From Cryoendolithus antarcticus (taxonomy: Eukaryota > Ascomycota > Dothideomycetes > Cladosporiales > Cladosporiaceae), in assembly GCA_002077065.1 (NCBI GenBank), contig NAJO01000015.1:1-64000 (forward strand): a DNA stretch of 64,000 nucleotides, read 5' to 3'. Shown one piece after another: positions 45,569 to 55,971 of this stretch. Each line of letters starts with the position of its first letter. Within the stretch, counting starts at the first letter, position 1. Below the pieces are notes generated by a model that had not been told where the DNA came from, searched no databases, and saw only the letters and a program-made list of their open reading frames with translations. The translations under genes and the position numbers were made by a program.

Positions 45569-48556
45569 ATGATCTGCTACTCTTTGACATCGCCACCGAA
45601 GCTCACGACAACGAGCTCCTATCAGCTACTGTCACGTAGCCAGCCAGCCAACTGCCCTTACCTCGACCACCGCATCCAGTACCCGCCTATTCTCGTCCCA
45701 ATGCAGGTTTCCGCCTACCCGCATCACCCTCGCCGACGCCTTCATCCACGCCATCCAACCAGCCTGAACCACACCCCTCGCGCCTTCGAGATACCCATCC
45801 CTCCGCCTCAGCCCAAGGTACTTTCCTCGCGTCCTTCCACCCCAGCGGCGGCGAAAGCAATGCCCTTCGGTGCCGGACCCTCATACACCAACGCTCTCAT
45901 GGGTGCCTTGCCTTCAGCCTCACAACGAGAAGTGGCTCGAAAAGCGAGCTCGAGTATTCTGCGCGAGGATTCGATACATGTCTCGCTCTCGGACAACATT
46001 TCTGTCGTCTCCGCACTGAACGAGCAGGACCTCGAGGTTCTCGAACGTAAGGCCGAAAGGCCAGATTCCTGGTCTATGCACCACGACTGCACTGACCAGC
46101 GGCCTTACTCCTCTGGCACTCCGGGCGGGAACGCTCGAGCGGGGATGTCAACGCAGCTCAGTGCTCTGCCGCCGATGAGTGGATTTGAGAGTGATGACCT
46201 GGCGTTCTTTCTGAAGACTACGGGACCTACGGCTCCGCATCGACGGCCGAGTAAGCTGGAGGAGAGGGTGGATGGGAAAAGAAGGGGGTTAAGATTCTTG
46301 AGGTTCGCCGCGAGGAGGGCGGCGAGAGGAGCCGTGGGGGATCCGCATTATGAGTACGTCGCAGGCAGTGGGTGTCGAGATGAGTATGACTGACGGCGGA
46401 GTAGACTGAAGTTGCACGATGAAGGCAACTTGTTGCATCCTGATGGGGTTGAGCCGAAGGTTTCTGCGAGTGGTGAGTTGTTGATGGTGGTGTGGGTATG
46501 CGTCGAGTATTGATGGTTGCAGGCAAACGCTATCTGGCGCTCAAGGTCCAAGATGTCCCGGATGCGAAGTTACGAGAAGGCTCCGACTGTGTGCCACATC
46601 TGAGGCAAGTACTATATCGATCACTTCCTAATTTGTGAGTTGTCGAACGTTACTGATGAAAACAGCCCCGAGATTGTAGACTCCCGCGTCTCCGTCTCCT
46701 TCTCCGAAGACTTCGCTAACGCAGGCGCCTACGACGACTGGCTGTACGCGGCGAACAGCAAAGAGCGACTCTGGCATCGCACACCAGCTCCCTCCCGCCA
46801 GCCGTCGGTTGTCCTCGGGGCAGTAGACATGGACCACACTGTACGCATGATCCAGAGCTCTTCGCCAATTCGACCGGCGGCTTCCAATCCGCCGACGCCG
46901 CAGCCGGAGTCAGCGACATCGACATCGATAGCCGAGTCGTACCAGCAGGATCTCAACGACCACCCGGCCAAGCATCTGGACGCAACCAAAGCGCTGAGCA
47001 GTCATCCGGTGCAGACGAAACGGTCTGCAAGTTCGCCGATGCCGAGTATACCGCTACCACATGAGGAGTTCCCAGTTAAGCTGCCAAATTCGGGTCGTGA
47101 CGTGCACATGGCGCATCCATCCCCTCGACGCTTCGTCAGTCATCCGGTCCTCCTGCAGCGAGCGTCCAGCATTGCCTCTTCGATGTATCCTCGTAGCTTC
47201 TGTGACTGTCCTGGACCGCCGCCGCCGAAGAGTCCGTTGAGGCTGAGGCGGGATCCGAGAAGTATCGAGGCGGTCATACATCCATCAAGCGTGTCTCGGA
47301 AGGCAACACCTGGTATCGCACCGGTCATCGCCAGCATCAGCGAGTCGCCCGCGCCTAGGATGGTTTCATCAGTGGTGACAGAGTGTACTGGCCCGATCAA
47401 GCGTCCTAAGTCTGGTGGTGCACACACTGTCAGACACCCACTCTATCCCTCTTCGCGACGGGAGCGCGAGGAGCGTATTCGACAGCGCAAGCTGAGAGAC
47501 AGGCCAATCACGCAGCGTACGATTGACGCAGTCGTGCACGCCGAGCCGCCACTACAGCGCCGACTGCGACAAGTGAGACCCCATATCCAGATCCCAGGGT
47601 TGAAGCTTGGGCCACTGACCACACGTGCATCATCTTCGGCTTCCAGCACTGCGAGCTGGCGGAAGATCACCGAGTCAACGCTCACGCCTGTATCGTCTGT
47701 GCCCTCGCAAGAAGAATTGGCAGCAGAGGAGAAGACTGGCTACACACCAATCTCGCCCACAGCTTCGAACTCCAGTCCAAGCTCTGCGACCATCTGTATC
47801 AGTCCCTTCATGCAAGTGGCCGAAGAAGTACCTGTACCAAAAGCCAAGTCCCCAGCAAGCAAGCCAGCTCGATTGATCATGCGAGGCGAAGGTAGCAAGT
47901 ATGCCCCTCGTCCACGATCAGCCTCAGTAGTCTCGAAGCGAAGAAGCAAAGGAAGTGCTGCTGGTCTGTCGCGTCCTGGCACACCAAACGGCTCCAAGCG
48001 TAAAGAAGTCACGCCCCCTCTGCACTCGCCACCTCCAAATCGCGCCTTGCCACCGACGCCACCTGCCTCTGGCTCCGAGAAGTTCCCTCAAATGAGTAAG
48101 GCCCTGCAGTCTGGCGCTGTGCCACTAGACAAGGATCCCAAGAAACTTCTACCTACCCCTCCAACGTACGGGATACTCCCTCCAGCACCACTGAACCTGC
48201 ATCGCCACCACGTCTCCACGCAGCTTCAATCCTCCAACCAGGGCAGCCGAGCGCAAAGCCGCATCTCAGCTCGACTGGAGCGACTCGAAATCCTGGAGAA
48301 GCAGAACGCTCTTCTCTCCGCAGCGCTGATGGCAGTGTTGCGCACCAACGGCGCTCTCAACGGACCGCTAGCTGAGCTTGGCGACGTGATGGGCGAGCTA
48401 TTGCCCAAGAGCACTGTCGACGGGAAGATGGCCTGGGAGACTCGAGTTGCGAGACGAAGTGCGGCTAGCAGGGCTAGTCACATCAAGACCGCGAGTGAGG
48501 GGAGTGCGTTGGAGATGTATATGAGTACTAGGAGGGGGAGTATGAGTGGGAATTGA
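45569..48556 (+). CDS. large disordered hypothetical protein
   Basis: A 941-residue protein of unknown function from four exons: 45569-46353, 46405-46472, 46523-46604 and 46666-48556. The first two introns are GT-AG (51 and 50 nt). The third (46605-46665) needs a GC donor (AG|GCAAGT) to keep frame, giving CVPHL-SPEIVDSRVSVSF. The ATG at 45569 is the first in frame; 45701 (MQVSAYPHHPRRR) is an alternative start. Small conserved-looking blocks are ESDDLAFFLKTTGP, LRFLRFAARRAARG and KRYLALKVQDVPD. The rest is Ser/Pro/Arg-rich and disordered, with a short coiled coil near the C-terminus (LERLEILEKQNALLSAALMA). No enzyme domain is seen. The low-complexity composition suggests a scaffold or regulatory protein, but no role can be named. 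Confidence 0.75.
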
Positions 48557-48964
48557 GGGAGTGTGGACGGTGGTAGATGGGAATGTTGATGACTTATGAC
48601 GATACGGAAGATACTCAGCTCTAGTATACTGTAATGTGTATCTACAGTCGACGGAAGATTGTTGTGTGCTCGTGGGTGTTTGGAACACATCTTGGGTGAA
48701 GTAGGAGAGCACGAGAAGGTGTCCAAGGGTCCCGGACCACGACGCAACCCTTCTCCGACCCCACGTCATGCTTACTACGCGACCTCGAAGCGAGGTGATC
48801 CTGGTCGATTACTACCGGGTCAACCGGCCACCCAAACATAACCACTGACAATGATCGTGAGGCAGACATTGGTGAAGTATATACTTCATTGCTGGACATC
48901 TCACGGCCAAGTCATGCGACGATGATCTCGAAGCGACGACTACGCGCTCACGCCCGCTGGAAAG
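48557..48964. other. intergenic
   Basis: 3' flank of the disordered-protein gene and promoter of the palmitoyltransferase gene. No supported feature. Confidence 0.4.
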
Positions 48965-50657
48965 ATGGATGCAAAGCAGCTGCGGCGGCGGCAGCAGTCC
49001 AATAAGGCTGTCTCGAGAATCATACCTCCATTCCTTATATTGGTTGTGGTATATGCGTCTTATGTGTCCGTTGGCCCATTATGCGGTATGATGAAAGCGG
49101 AACATACTGTTGTGAAGCTAGCGCTGACGATGCTCTGCAGTGGACTACCTCCTCAATCCCGCGCCGGAGAGTCGCGCGCCACAGCGAGTGGCCGTGGGCA
49201 TTGCGCTGCCGATCGTGTACTTCCTGCTGATGTTCCCAATGGCTGCCGCATACTTCCGGCTTCTCTACGTAGTGCAGCTCAATCCGGGGTTCATCGAGAG
49301 GCGGAATGATTTGGCCGAGAAGCCTATTGGGGTTCACGAAGAAACAGTCAGCAGGAGATCGTGTGCGCCCACTACGCTTGTGACCGGACAGGAAGATGGA
49401 TACCTCGACTTTGTGGGTATACTGGAGGGTCGAGTGCCCTCGCCACCTGGTATGGAGGACTTCTACACCAAGGACGTCTTCGTATGCGACCAGAACGGCC
49501 TGCCGCTCTGGTGTCCGATCTGCCGCAACTGGAAGCCAGACCGAAGTCACCACAGCTCTGACATCGGCCGCTGCGTCATGAAGATGGATCATTTCTGTCC
49601 ATGGGTCAGCGGCTGCGTCGGAGAGAACAGCTTCAAGTTCTTCGTGCAGTTCAACTTTTATGCCACAATCTTCACAGCATACACCCTAGCATGCATGGCC
49701 GTCTTCGTCGCCGAGTCCGAGAAGCTGACCAGCAGTGTCGGTAACGTACACTGGGTGGTAGTCATCGGACTCTCAGGCTTCTTCTGCTTCTTCACATTTG
49801 GCTTGAACCTTATGTCCTTCCAAATGACGCTTAACGAAGTCACGACGATCGAGAACATCGATGCCGGGATGCGTACTATGTATCTCGCCGTTCTCCTACC
49901 ACCAGAGATCCACGATCAGCCGATCCTCCCTCAGCCACCGCTCACAGCTTCGACCACCCCACCAAGTCGCTCGAACGACAGCTCCCGCCCATTGACCTCT
50001 GAAATAGACGACCCGTCGCATATGTCCTACTTCGCTGGACCTCGGCCACTCTCCAGCCGACGCTCGAGATCAAAGCCCGAACTCGCCGACATCTCGCACT
50101 CTCAATCCCCGCCTCATGAGTCTCAATCACCCCACCGCCGACATCGCCGACGCCGAACCCCAACACCCAAGGTCTGGACATCCTCCATCACCTATCCTAT
50201 TCCTCTTAATACCGCTCCACCGCTCCCAGCTGCAACCGCAAATCCTCGAACCTTCGCCGTCCTCCGCACGCCGCCAGGTCTGAATCCCTGGAACCGCGGC
50301 GCATACCAGAACTTCACTTCCGTGTTCGGATCCTCGCCGCACGACTGGCTACTCCCAGTGAAATATTCGCCCTGCTGCCGTCACGATAACGGCGTGAGTG
50401 ATTATGGACTAGGCTGGGAATTCGAGCAGCTGTTAGAGGAAGCTGGGCTTGTGCAAGGTGGCGGTGGGAAGGAGGGCAGAGGTGGGGAGGAAGGACTTGG
50501 AGGTAAGAGGGGAGAGAGGCAGAGGGAGAAGCGGAGGAAGAGGAAGTTGGATTATGGGTGGCAGAACGGGGAACGGCCTGATGGGTGGGTTTTGGAGAAA
50601 GAGGAGCGAAGACGGAGGAAACGGAGTAGGGTGGAGGAGAGGGGCGGGGCGATGTGA
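48965..50657 (+). CDS. DHHC-type palmitoyltransferase, Pfa5-like
   Basis: A 545-residue membrane S-acyltransferase-family protein. Exon 1 (48965-49085) ends GPLC and joins over a 55-nt phase-1 intron (GTATGA...TGCAG) to 49141-50657, giving VDYLLNPAPESRAP. Hydrophobic helices lie at about residues 20-42 and 60-85, with two more after the catalytic region. The cysteine-rich domain starts CPICRNWKPDRSHHSSDIGR and ends CVMKMDHFCPWVSGCVGENS. The catalytic motif is therefore DHFC rather than DHHC, as I recall for Pfa5, and the Cys residues after HH and in the next CxxC position are Ser and Gly here. Whether zinc is still bound is open. After FKFFVQFNFY and later TMs the tail is disordered, ending very basic with Gly/Glu/Arg repeats. 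Confidence 0.85.
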
Positions 50658-51158
50658 AAGGGCGGGAACGGGTGCTCTTAGCGAGGGCGTTTGGTGTTTG
50701 TGTGAGCATTGCATGAGGTGCGCCCTTGGGAGACGACCGGGACGCCTACGGGCTGAGAGGACTGATACATTTGTACCACACTGCAAGGCAAAGGTAAGAA
50801 AACAATCCCATCCATTCCGACATACAGATATAGCGACAGGGGTATCATTCCAACATCCGCAACCACGCGACCGACCAACTAACCACAACGCCATCCCCAC
50901 CTCAGCTCAGGCGACTGTCCACGCCGAACCCGACAACGCCATTCTCTGTGCAACGCCACGTTCCTGCCGCCCTTCCATGCTAGTGCCGTTCCCTGCCTCG
51001 CGGCATACCATATCTTAAGATCCTATCCACCCGGCAAAGCGCCCACAATCCATGATCGATACTGATAAGAAAGAAACTCAAACGCTCAGACTTCAACACC
51101 CAATGGCCGTTAATATCTTGTTCGAAACCCGAACAAGCAGCGTCACGGCTGCTAGGCG
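50658..51158. other. intergenic between convergent genes
   Basis: Contains the 3' flanks of the palmitoyltransferase gene and of the small zinc-ribbon-like gene. A 189-codon plus-strand open frame (50449-51018) mostly overlaps the basic tail of the former in another frame and is a shadow. Confidence 0.45.
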
Positions 51159-51641
51159 CTAAAGAATCGGGCAGCGTGGGCATTTGTAGTGTCCGTCGAC
51201 AGGGCACCGTTCAGGAATCAGGGCTGGATTATTGGCGTTACGGCAGAGGCAGCAGATCCTGGAGTGGTGGTTAGCTGACATGCACAACACCGACAGCGGT
51301 GATGCAGGCCAGGAAGGCACTTACCACCAGCCTCGATGGCTGCGGACTTCTGCTTCGTGGCGGGTCTGCCCGCCACGAGACGAACCAGCGTGCTGGCAAT
51401 GCTGTTGATGTTGGCGGCGCTGCTCATCGCGCTCGCGCTGCGCTCGCTCGGCAGCGATCTGAGCGTCGTACTGGGCGCGAGCGTCTTGATATTGCATTCG
51501 AGCTTGCTGGAGCCTGGCGCGTAGAATAGCGGCGGTGCGGTCGTCGGTTCGTGCGTCGATTGCTGCGCAGTCGTCCCGAATAGCCTTGTAGCGGGCCGCT
51601 GTCGCCCTCAAGATGTCGGCATTGTTCTGAGAAGAAGACAT
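51159..51641 (-). CDS. small coiled-coil protein with C-terminal zinc-ribbon-like motif
   Basis: A 138-residue protein from two exons, 51641-51325 and 51258-51159. The 66-nt phase-2 intron (GTAAGT...TCCAG) restores RGW-WICCLCRNANNPALIP. Without splicing the frame ends at TAA right after the donor, so the intron is what reveals the domain. The N-terminal 85 residues are helical and Arg/Gln/Ala-rich, likely a coiled coil (RLQQARMQYQDARAQYDAQI). The C-terminus has paired cysteines (C108, C111; C132, C135, with C124 between) around ERCPVDGHYKCPRC, the pattern of a small fungal zinc-ribbon family of unknown function that I recall as WxCCxC...CxxxxHYxC. The role is unknown. Confidence 0.7.
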
Positions 51642-53278
51642 GATATGACCTTGCTAAATGCCGATGATGGATCGAAGATGAAAGAGAAAGTAGTGTGCTC
51701 AAGGGATGCATGTTAGAGAACAACGATAGTTTTATGGATATGTAGCAGGAAGAACGTAGGAAAGGCATCAGACCTGCCTCTTTGCATGATTGAAGCCCGA
51801 CGGGGGCAATGCTGTATCCACAAGTCAGATGGTCTGAAGTATGGCATCAGCGTCAAACCTTCGGGCATCCTCGACCTGTCAAAAGCCGGCCACAAGCTCG
51901 CAACCCGCCGCCCTACGCTTAGTACTTGCGGCAGCGACGTGATCTACCGGCAGTAGAGATGAAGCGAGCCAGGATGCCGACCATGAGGAGCAGCAGGGGA
52001 CTTATGACCGATGTTACCGCAAAAATGCCTGCAGGCTTCGAGGCATGTGCGGTAGGCCTGGGGTATGGTCGAGCTCTGGTAGCGAGAGCCCTATTCTGCT
52101 GGCCTCCATCGGCAATGGAGTCATAGATTTATTCGAGGTGATTGGGTATGTGGACTAGATGACTGCGGAGTCGCCGAGAACGAGTCTGATATCGATAAGG
52201 CGGTGTAGTGCGCCTGCGTGATGTAAAGTGGCTGTATGGAAGTTAGTTTGCCGGTATAAGGACCTAAAGAAAGGGCGTGGCGCCCACGTGCTGCACGTGG
52301 CATACTACATCCATGCGAGGCCGAGTACTCAAACGACGCTTGGAGCATCAGTGACGCCTTGGCTTGCAGAATGTGAAATCGGTCTTGGTTCGTGGACGTG
52401 TTACACTGCTACAGCAGATATCTTGTGCAATTTGATCGAGATCGTGCAAGATCTGCCAAGATCGATCTCCAGGACGGCAACGGGAATGCCTGCAATGTCG
52501 CCTGGTCTGCGTTTGGAGTCTGGCGAGACTGGCAGTGCAAACTTTAGTCGATGTTGCAGCATAGAATGCACGCGTGACTTCGTGTGACCTAGACCTGTCA
52601 GGACAGAAGGTAGGCCCCCAGCATGCCTCACGTAGAGACAGTTACGACAGTGAGCCACATTGTAAGCGGGACTTTGTCGTCGCGGTGCAGAGAGGGTCTA
52701 GGTCTCGCAGCACCAAAGCGCATCCTTGCATATCTCCGAGTGTGATAGGGCTGATTTAATGAGGCACGTTCAAGTGGCTTCGTGCCGCCGACTGACGTAG
52801 CATGAGGTACCGTAAGTCGCCGAGGAGCACGTCCGGCCTCGCAGGGCGAACCATTTTCGCCTTCATGCCCGAGTCCTTGACTGCACCTTCGACATCGCCC
52901 ATAGCACAGCCCATGACGGAAGGCATGGTCGTAGTAATATGACCGGATTGGTGCCCCAGGGTTTTAGTAGAGGCAATCAGGCGGACAAACTCTCGAGGCC
53001 CGCACGGGTGCATGGAGCGCGCTGCCACACGACTCGAGCTACCTGTTGACAGTGGCAGATAGCGCCCTCTTAGAAGGGCGCGTGTGCAGGTGATGTCGTC
53101 AGCCTTGAAAAGACGACATGAGGCCGTAATCGAGATGATGCGGTGAAGTCAAGGTCGGATTCAAGTTCGGCGGCTGTAACCGGGCTGCCTCAGGCGTCAT
53201 TTATTTCCCGCCTATATTGGACGCGATTCCTCCTTTGCGCCCTTCCGCTATTTCACTACCCGGGTCCATCAAGTGATC
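51642..53278. other. 1.6 kb intergenic with paired E-box palindrome
   Basis: Upstream of both the zinc-ribbon-like gene (left) and the cyclin gene (right). It holds two CACGTG boxes (52285-52290 and 52294-52299). A minus-strand frame (53028-52756) looks faintly protein-like but has no recognisable family. No gene is supported. Confidence 0.45.
52273..52300. promoter_or_regulatory. two adjacent inverted repeats with double CACGTG
   Basis: GGGCG-TGG-CGCCC at 52273-52285 is followed, overlapping by two bases, by CCACGTG-CTG-CACGTGG at 52284-52300. CACGTG is the core site of bHLH regulators; two copies three bases apart in an intergenic region could be a binding site, but this is unsupported beyond the sequence. 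Confidence 0.35.
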
Positions 53279-54793
53279 ATGGTGTCACAAAAGAGGATGA
53301 GTAACGGCGAGCCGAAGCCGCCGGTTGGTCCACATCCAAGCACAATCAGAGTATCCGCGCAGTACGTCAGTCAAGCCGGTGTGGAGCAACAATTGGCGCA
53401 AACCACGGGTGATGCTCAGGAACGATCTCTGGCTGAGGCAAAGGAGGACTCGCTGCGCCTCCAAGGCGTACAGTGGATCGATGTCGTCCGTCGCGCCTTG
53501 CACCTGCCTGTCCGGACATACACCACCGCCTGCATATATTACCACAAGTTCCGCCTGGCACATCCTCCCGGGACTACCACTGGCGATGGCTACTTATGGA
53601 GTGATGCAGCAGCTGCCAGTCTGCTCACGGCATGTAAGATGGAGGACACGCTCAAGAAGAGTCGTGAAGTGCTGGCGGCGAGCTATAACCTCAAGGTCGC
53701 AGCTGCGCATGAGCAGGTGCCAGCGGACGATCCGATATTTGAGCAACCGAGTCGTATCGTGATCGGATTGGAGCGACTTGTGCTGGAAGCTGGCAGCTTC
53801 GACTTTCGGAGTCGTGCGCCACACCAGGTGCTCTCAAAGATTGCCAGGAGTCTGGGGAAGGGCGAGGATGTGAAGAAAGTACATGACCTGGCCTGGACTG
53901 CATTGACCGATATCTATCGCACCTTCGCCCCATTGAAGCATACTGCTTCCACCCTGGCATTCGCCGCCCTCGAGCTTGCAGCACGTTTGTCAGCTGAAGA
54001 AGCTGTCCTCCAAAGACTGCAACAAGTGAGTATGCCAGCGTGGCAGACATCACGCGCGGAGATCATGGAGACAGAACTCGACTCTCTGGACTTGTACATA
54101 CAGCACACGACTTCATCTATCCTCGGCTCGCGCTACAGCCTGGATGACTTCCTTCGAATTCGTCTGGCGCTGAACAAGGAATGCAACGACAAGTCGATTC
54201 CTCGATACTGCATGGCACCGACGCCACAAGCACCCACTTCACAGGTCCAAAACGGTCACCCAACACCGGTCTCGCCACCTCAACCCGGGTCAACTCAGCA
54301 GTCACTACAAATCCCGGCTTCTGCTCCGGAGTATGCACCGGTGGTAGGCACTGGTACCCTCCGATTCATGCTTAATCCCCAGCTCGCCAAGAATGAGCGC
54401 GATCAAGTAGAGTCCCACTTCAAGGAGGAATGGGAAGAGTACGAAGAAGAGATCGAAGTGCCCATCCCTCGTAGTGAGCGTCCAGCGCCATCGACAGGTC
54501 CTCCTTCATCCCGCGCTTCGTCACGTGATCGGCGCACCGAAGTGAAGCGTGAAGAGCCTGAGAAACGCAGAGCGATCGATGAGAGACGAGAGCTCGACAG
54601 AGTACGAGAGCGGGAAAGGGACAGGCAGAGACCGAGGGACCGAGAGAGGGACAGGGATGGTCATCGCGACAGGCATGGGAGAAGGTACGATGACGAGCGG
54701 AGGAGGTTTGATGACAGGCGGTATGACGAAAGGCGGTATGGTGAGGAGCGACGACCGCGGGAGGAGAGGCGGTATCGAGATGAGCGGCGATGA
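53279..54793 (+). CDS. C-type cyclin, CTD-kinase beta subunit (Ctk2/cyclin K-like)
   Basis: A 504-residue single-exon cyclin. The cyclin box begins about residue 55 with LRLQGVQWIDVVRRALHLPV and RTYTTACIYYHKFRLAHPP, then AAAASLLTACKMEDTLKKSR. A second, weaker fold follows (KVHDLAWTALTDIYRTFAPL, HTASTLAFAALELAARL). This arrangement is that of transcription cyclins such as Ctk2, cyclin K and cyclin L, which activate CTD kinases of RNA polymerase II. The C-terminal quarter is an Arg/Asp/Glu-rich tail (RERERDRQRPRDRERDRDG), common in splicing- and transcription-linked cyclins. ATG 53279 is used; the open frame two codons earlier starts at GTG. The gene ends 6 bp before the stop of a convergent gene. 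Ctk2 rather than cyclin L is a judgement. Confidence 0.82.
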   Translation: MVSQKRMSNGEPKPPVGPHPSTIRVSAQYVSQAGVEQQLAQTTGDAQERSLAEAKEDSLRLQGVQWIDVVRRALHLPVRTYTTACIYYHKFRLAHPPGTTTGDGYLWSDAAAASLLTACKMEDTLKKSREVLAASYNLKVAAAHEQVPADDPIFEQPSRIVIGLERLVLEAGSFDFRSRAPHQVLSKIARSLGKGEDVKKVHDLAWTALTDIYRTFAPLKHTASTLAFAALELAARLSAEEAVLQRLQQVSMPAWQTSRAEIMETELDSLDLYIQHTTSSILGSRYSLDDFLRIRLALNKECNDKSIPRYCMAPTPQAPTSQVQNGHPTPVSPPQPGSTQQSLQIPASAPEYAPVVGTGTLRFMLNPQLAKNERDQVESHFKEEWEEYEEEIEVPIPRSERPAPSTGPPSSRASSRDRRTEVKREEPEKRRAIDERRELDRVRERERDRQRPRDRERDRDGHRDRHGRRYDDERRRFDDRRYDERRYGEERRPREERRYRDERR

Positions 54794-54799
54794 GTGTTT

Positions 54800-55971
54800 T
54801 CAAACTCGGAAGTAGTATGCTTCTAGCTGCTCCTTGGTCCTCGCACCCACGTTGTGATGGCGGTTCTCCTCCCAGACCTGGCAGTATGGGTCAGTATGCA
54901 TATCGAAAGAAACAAATCAGGAAACGGCTTTACCTTTCCACCCTCACCAAACTGATTGCTCAAGTGGCCCAGGAAGAAATCCAGGTTCTGATCGGCGTCC
55001 GGGAACGCAGCCTTGAAGGTCTGGAACAGCTCGTCGACCTGCGGCTTCTTCTTCGCATACGTGATCTTCTCAGCGAACAAGTCCAGATACCTCCGATTAT
55101 GCGCCAGGTCGGCTTTGGCGTCGAGCTCCCAGCCGCTCTCGAGATGTCCAGCGATCACTTTCTCCGGCTTTAGCGCTTCGATCAAGTCGAGTGTATTGTA
55201 CCACGCCTCGAGAATGGCCTTCGTCTCGATCTCCTCGACCCTGCAGCTCGCATCAGCCCATCAATCCCATCCTCGCTTCCCACAGCATCCCTCTCACCAA
55301 ACATGAGTGCTCCTAGCATACACAGCATCTCCACAGATAATCGTCTTCTCGCTAGGCAGCCAGAACAGCGTATGGTCGACACTGTCTCCTTGCAATGGAC
55401 CAAGCAGGATCACAGGCGAAGACTCGTTCCCTTCGAGGACGAACAAGCTGTGCTCGAAAACTGTGGGTTTGGTGGGGACCTCAGGAATGTTTTCGCGGCC
55501 GAAGACTATGGGCCAAAACTTGACTTTCTCGTCATATTCGCGGTTGATGCCTGCGAGGACTAGGAGGAGTATAAGAATATATGTCACCAGCCATGGGTGG
55601 GTACACGACAAAGGGGTCGGGGGAGTAAGGAGAATGTACCGTAAGGTGCAGCGAATAGTTTGGAGCCGGGAAACGCGTCGAGGATCGGGTTGGCACTGAA
55701 GAAATGATCCTTTGTCCCATCAATCGTCCTGCTGTAGCAGCTCGCAGACATTGATTCTTCGACTTACTGGATGATGGTGCGTCACGAACAGCGCTTTCAC
55801 AGGCTTCGACGTCTTCTCCTTCACCCATCGCACGACCGATTCGGCGTCTGGTACTAGGAAGGGAGGATCGATGATTACCGCTGCCTTTGCACCTATAATG
55901 AGTGTGGTGACACTGGAGAGGCCCTTGACGGAGGAAGTGTGGATGTAAGTCTCCAAGCCGGAGGATGTCAT
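54800..55971 (-). CDS. metallo-beta-lactamase fold hydrolase
   Basis: A 306-residue enzyme from five exons: 55971-55768, 55709-55640, 55559-55298, 55240-54934 and 54877-54800. The four introns are 58, 80, 57 and 56 nt, and all joins keep frame. The metal-binding HxHxDH motif is split by intron 1 as FVTHHHP-DHFFSANPILDA (H65, H67, D69, H70). Later ligands fit GPLQGDSVDHTLFWLPSEK and IICGDAVYAR with the Asp, and EKVIAGHLESGWE with the last His. The C-terminal helix region ends VGARTKEQLEAYYFRV. No secretion signal is seen. Substrate is unknown; similar fungal proteins are broad esterase/lactonase-like hydrolases. The stop lies 6 bp from the cyclin stop on the other strand. Confidence 0.88.

Noticed and set aside
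50449..51018. 189-codon plus-strand frame
   Set aside because: Mostly the basic tail of the palmitoyltransferase read in another frame.
52756..53028. 90-codon minus-strand frame
   Set aside because: Looks mildly protein-like but has no family motif and no splice partner.
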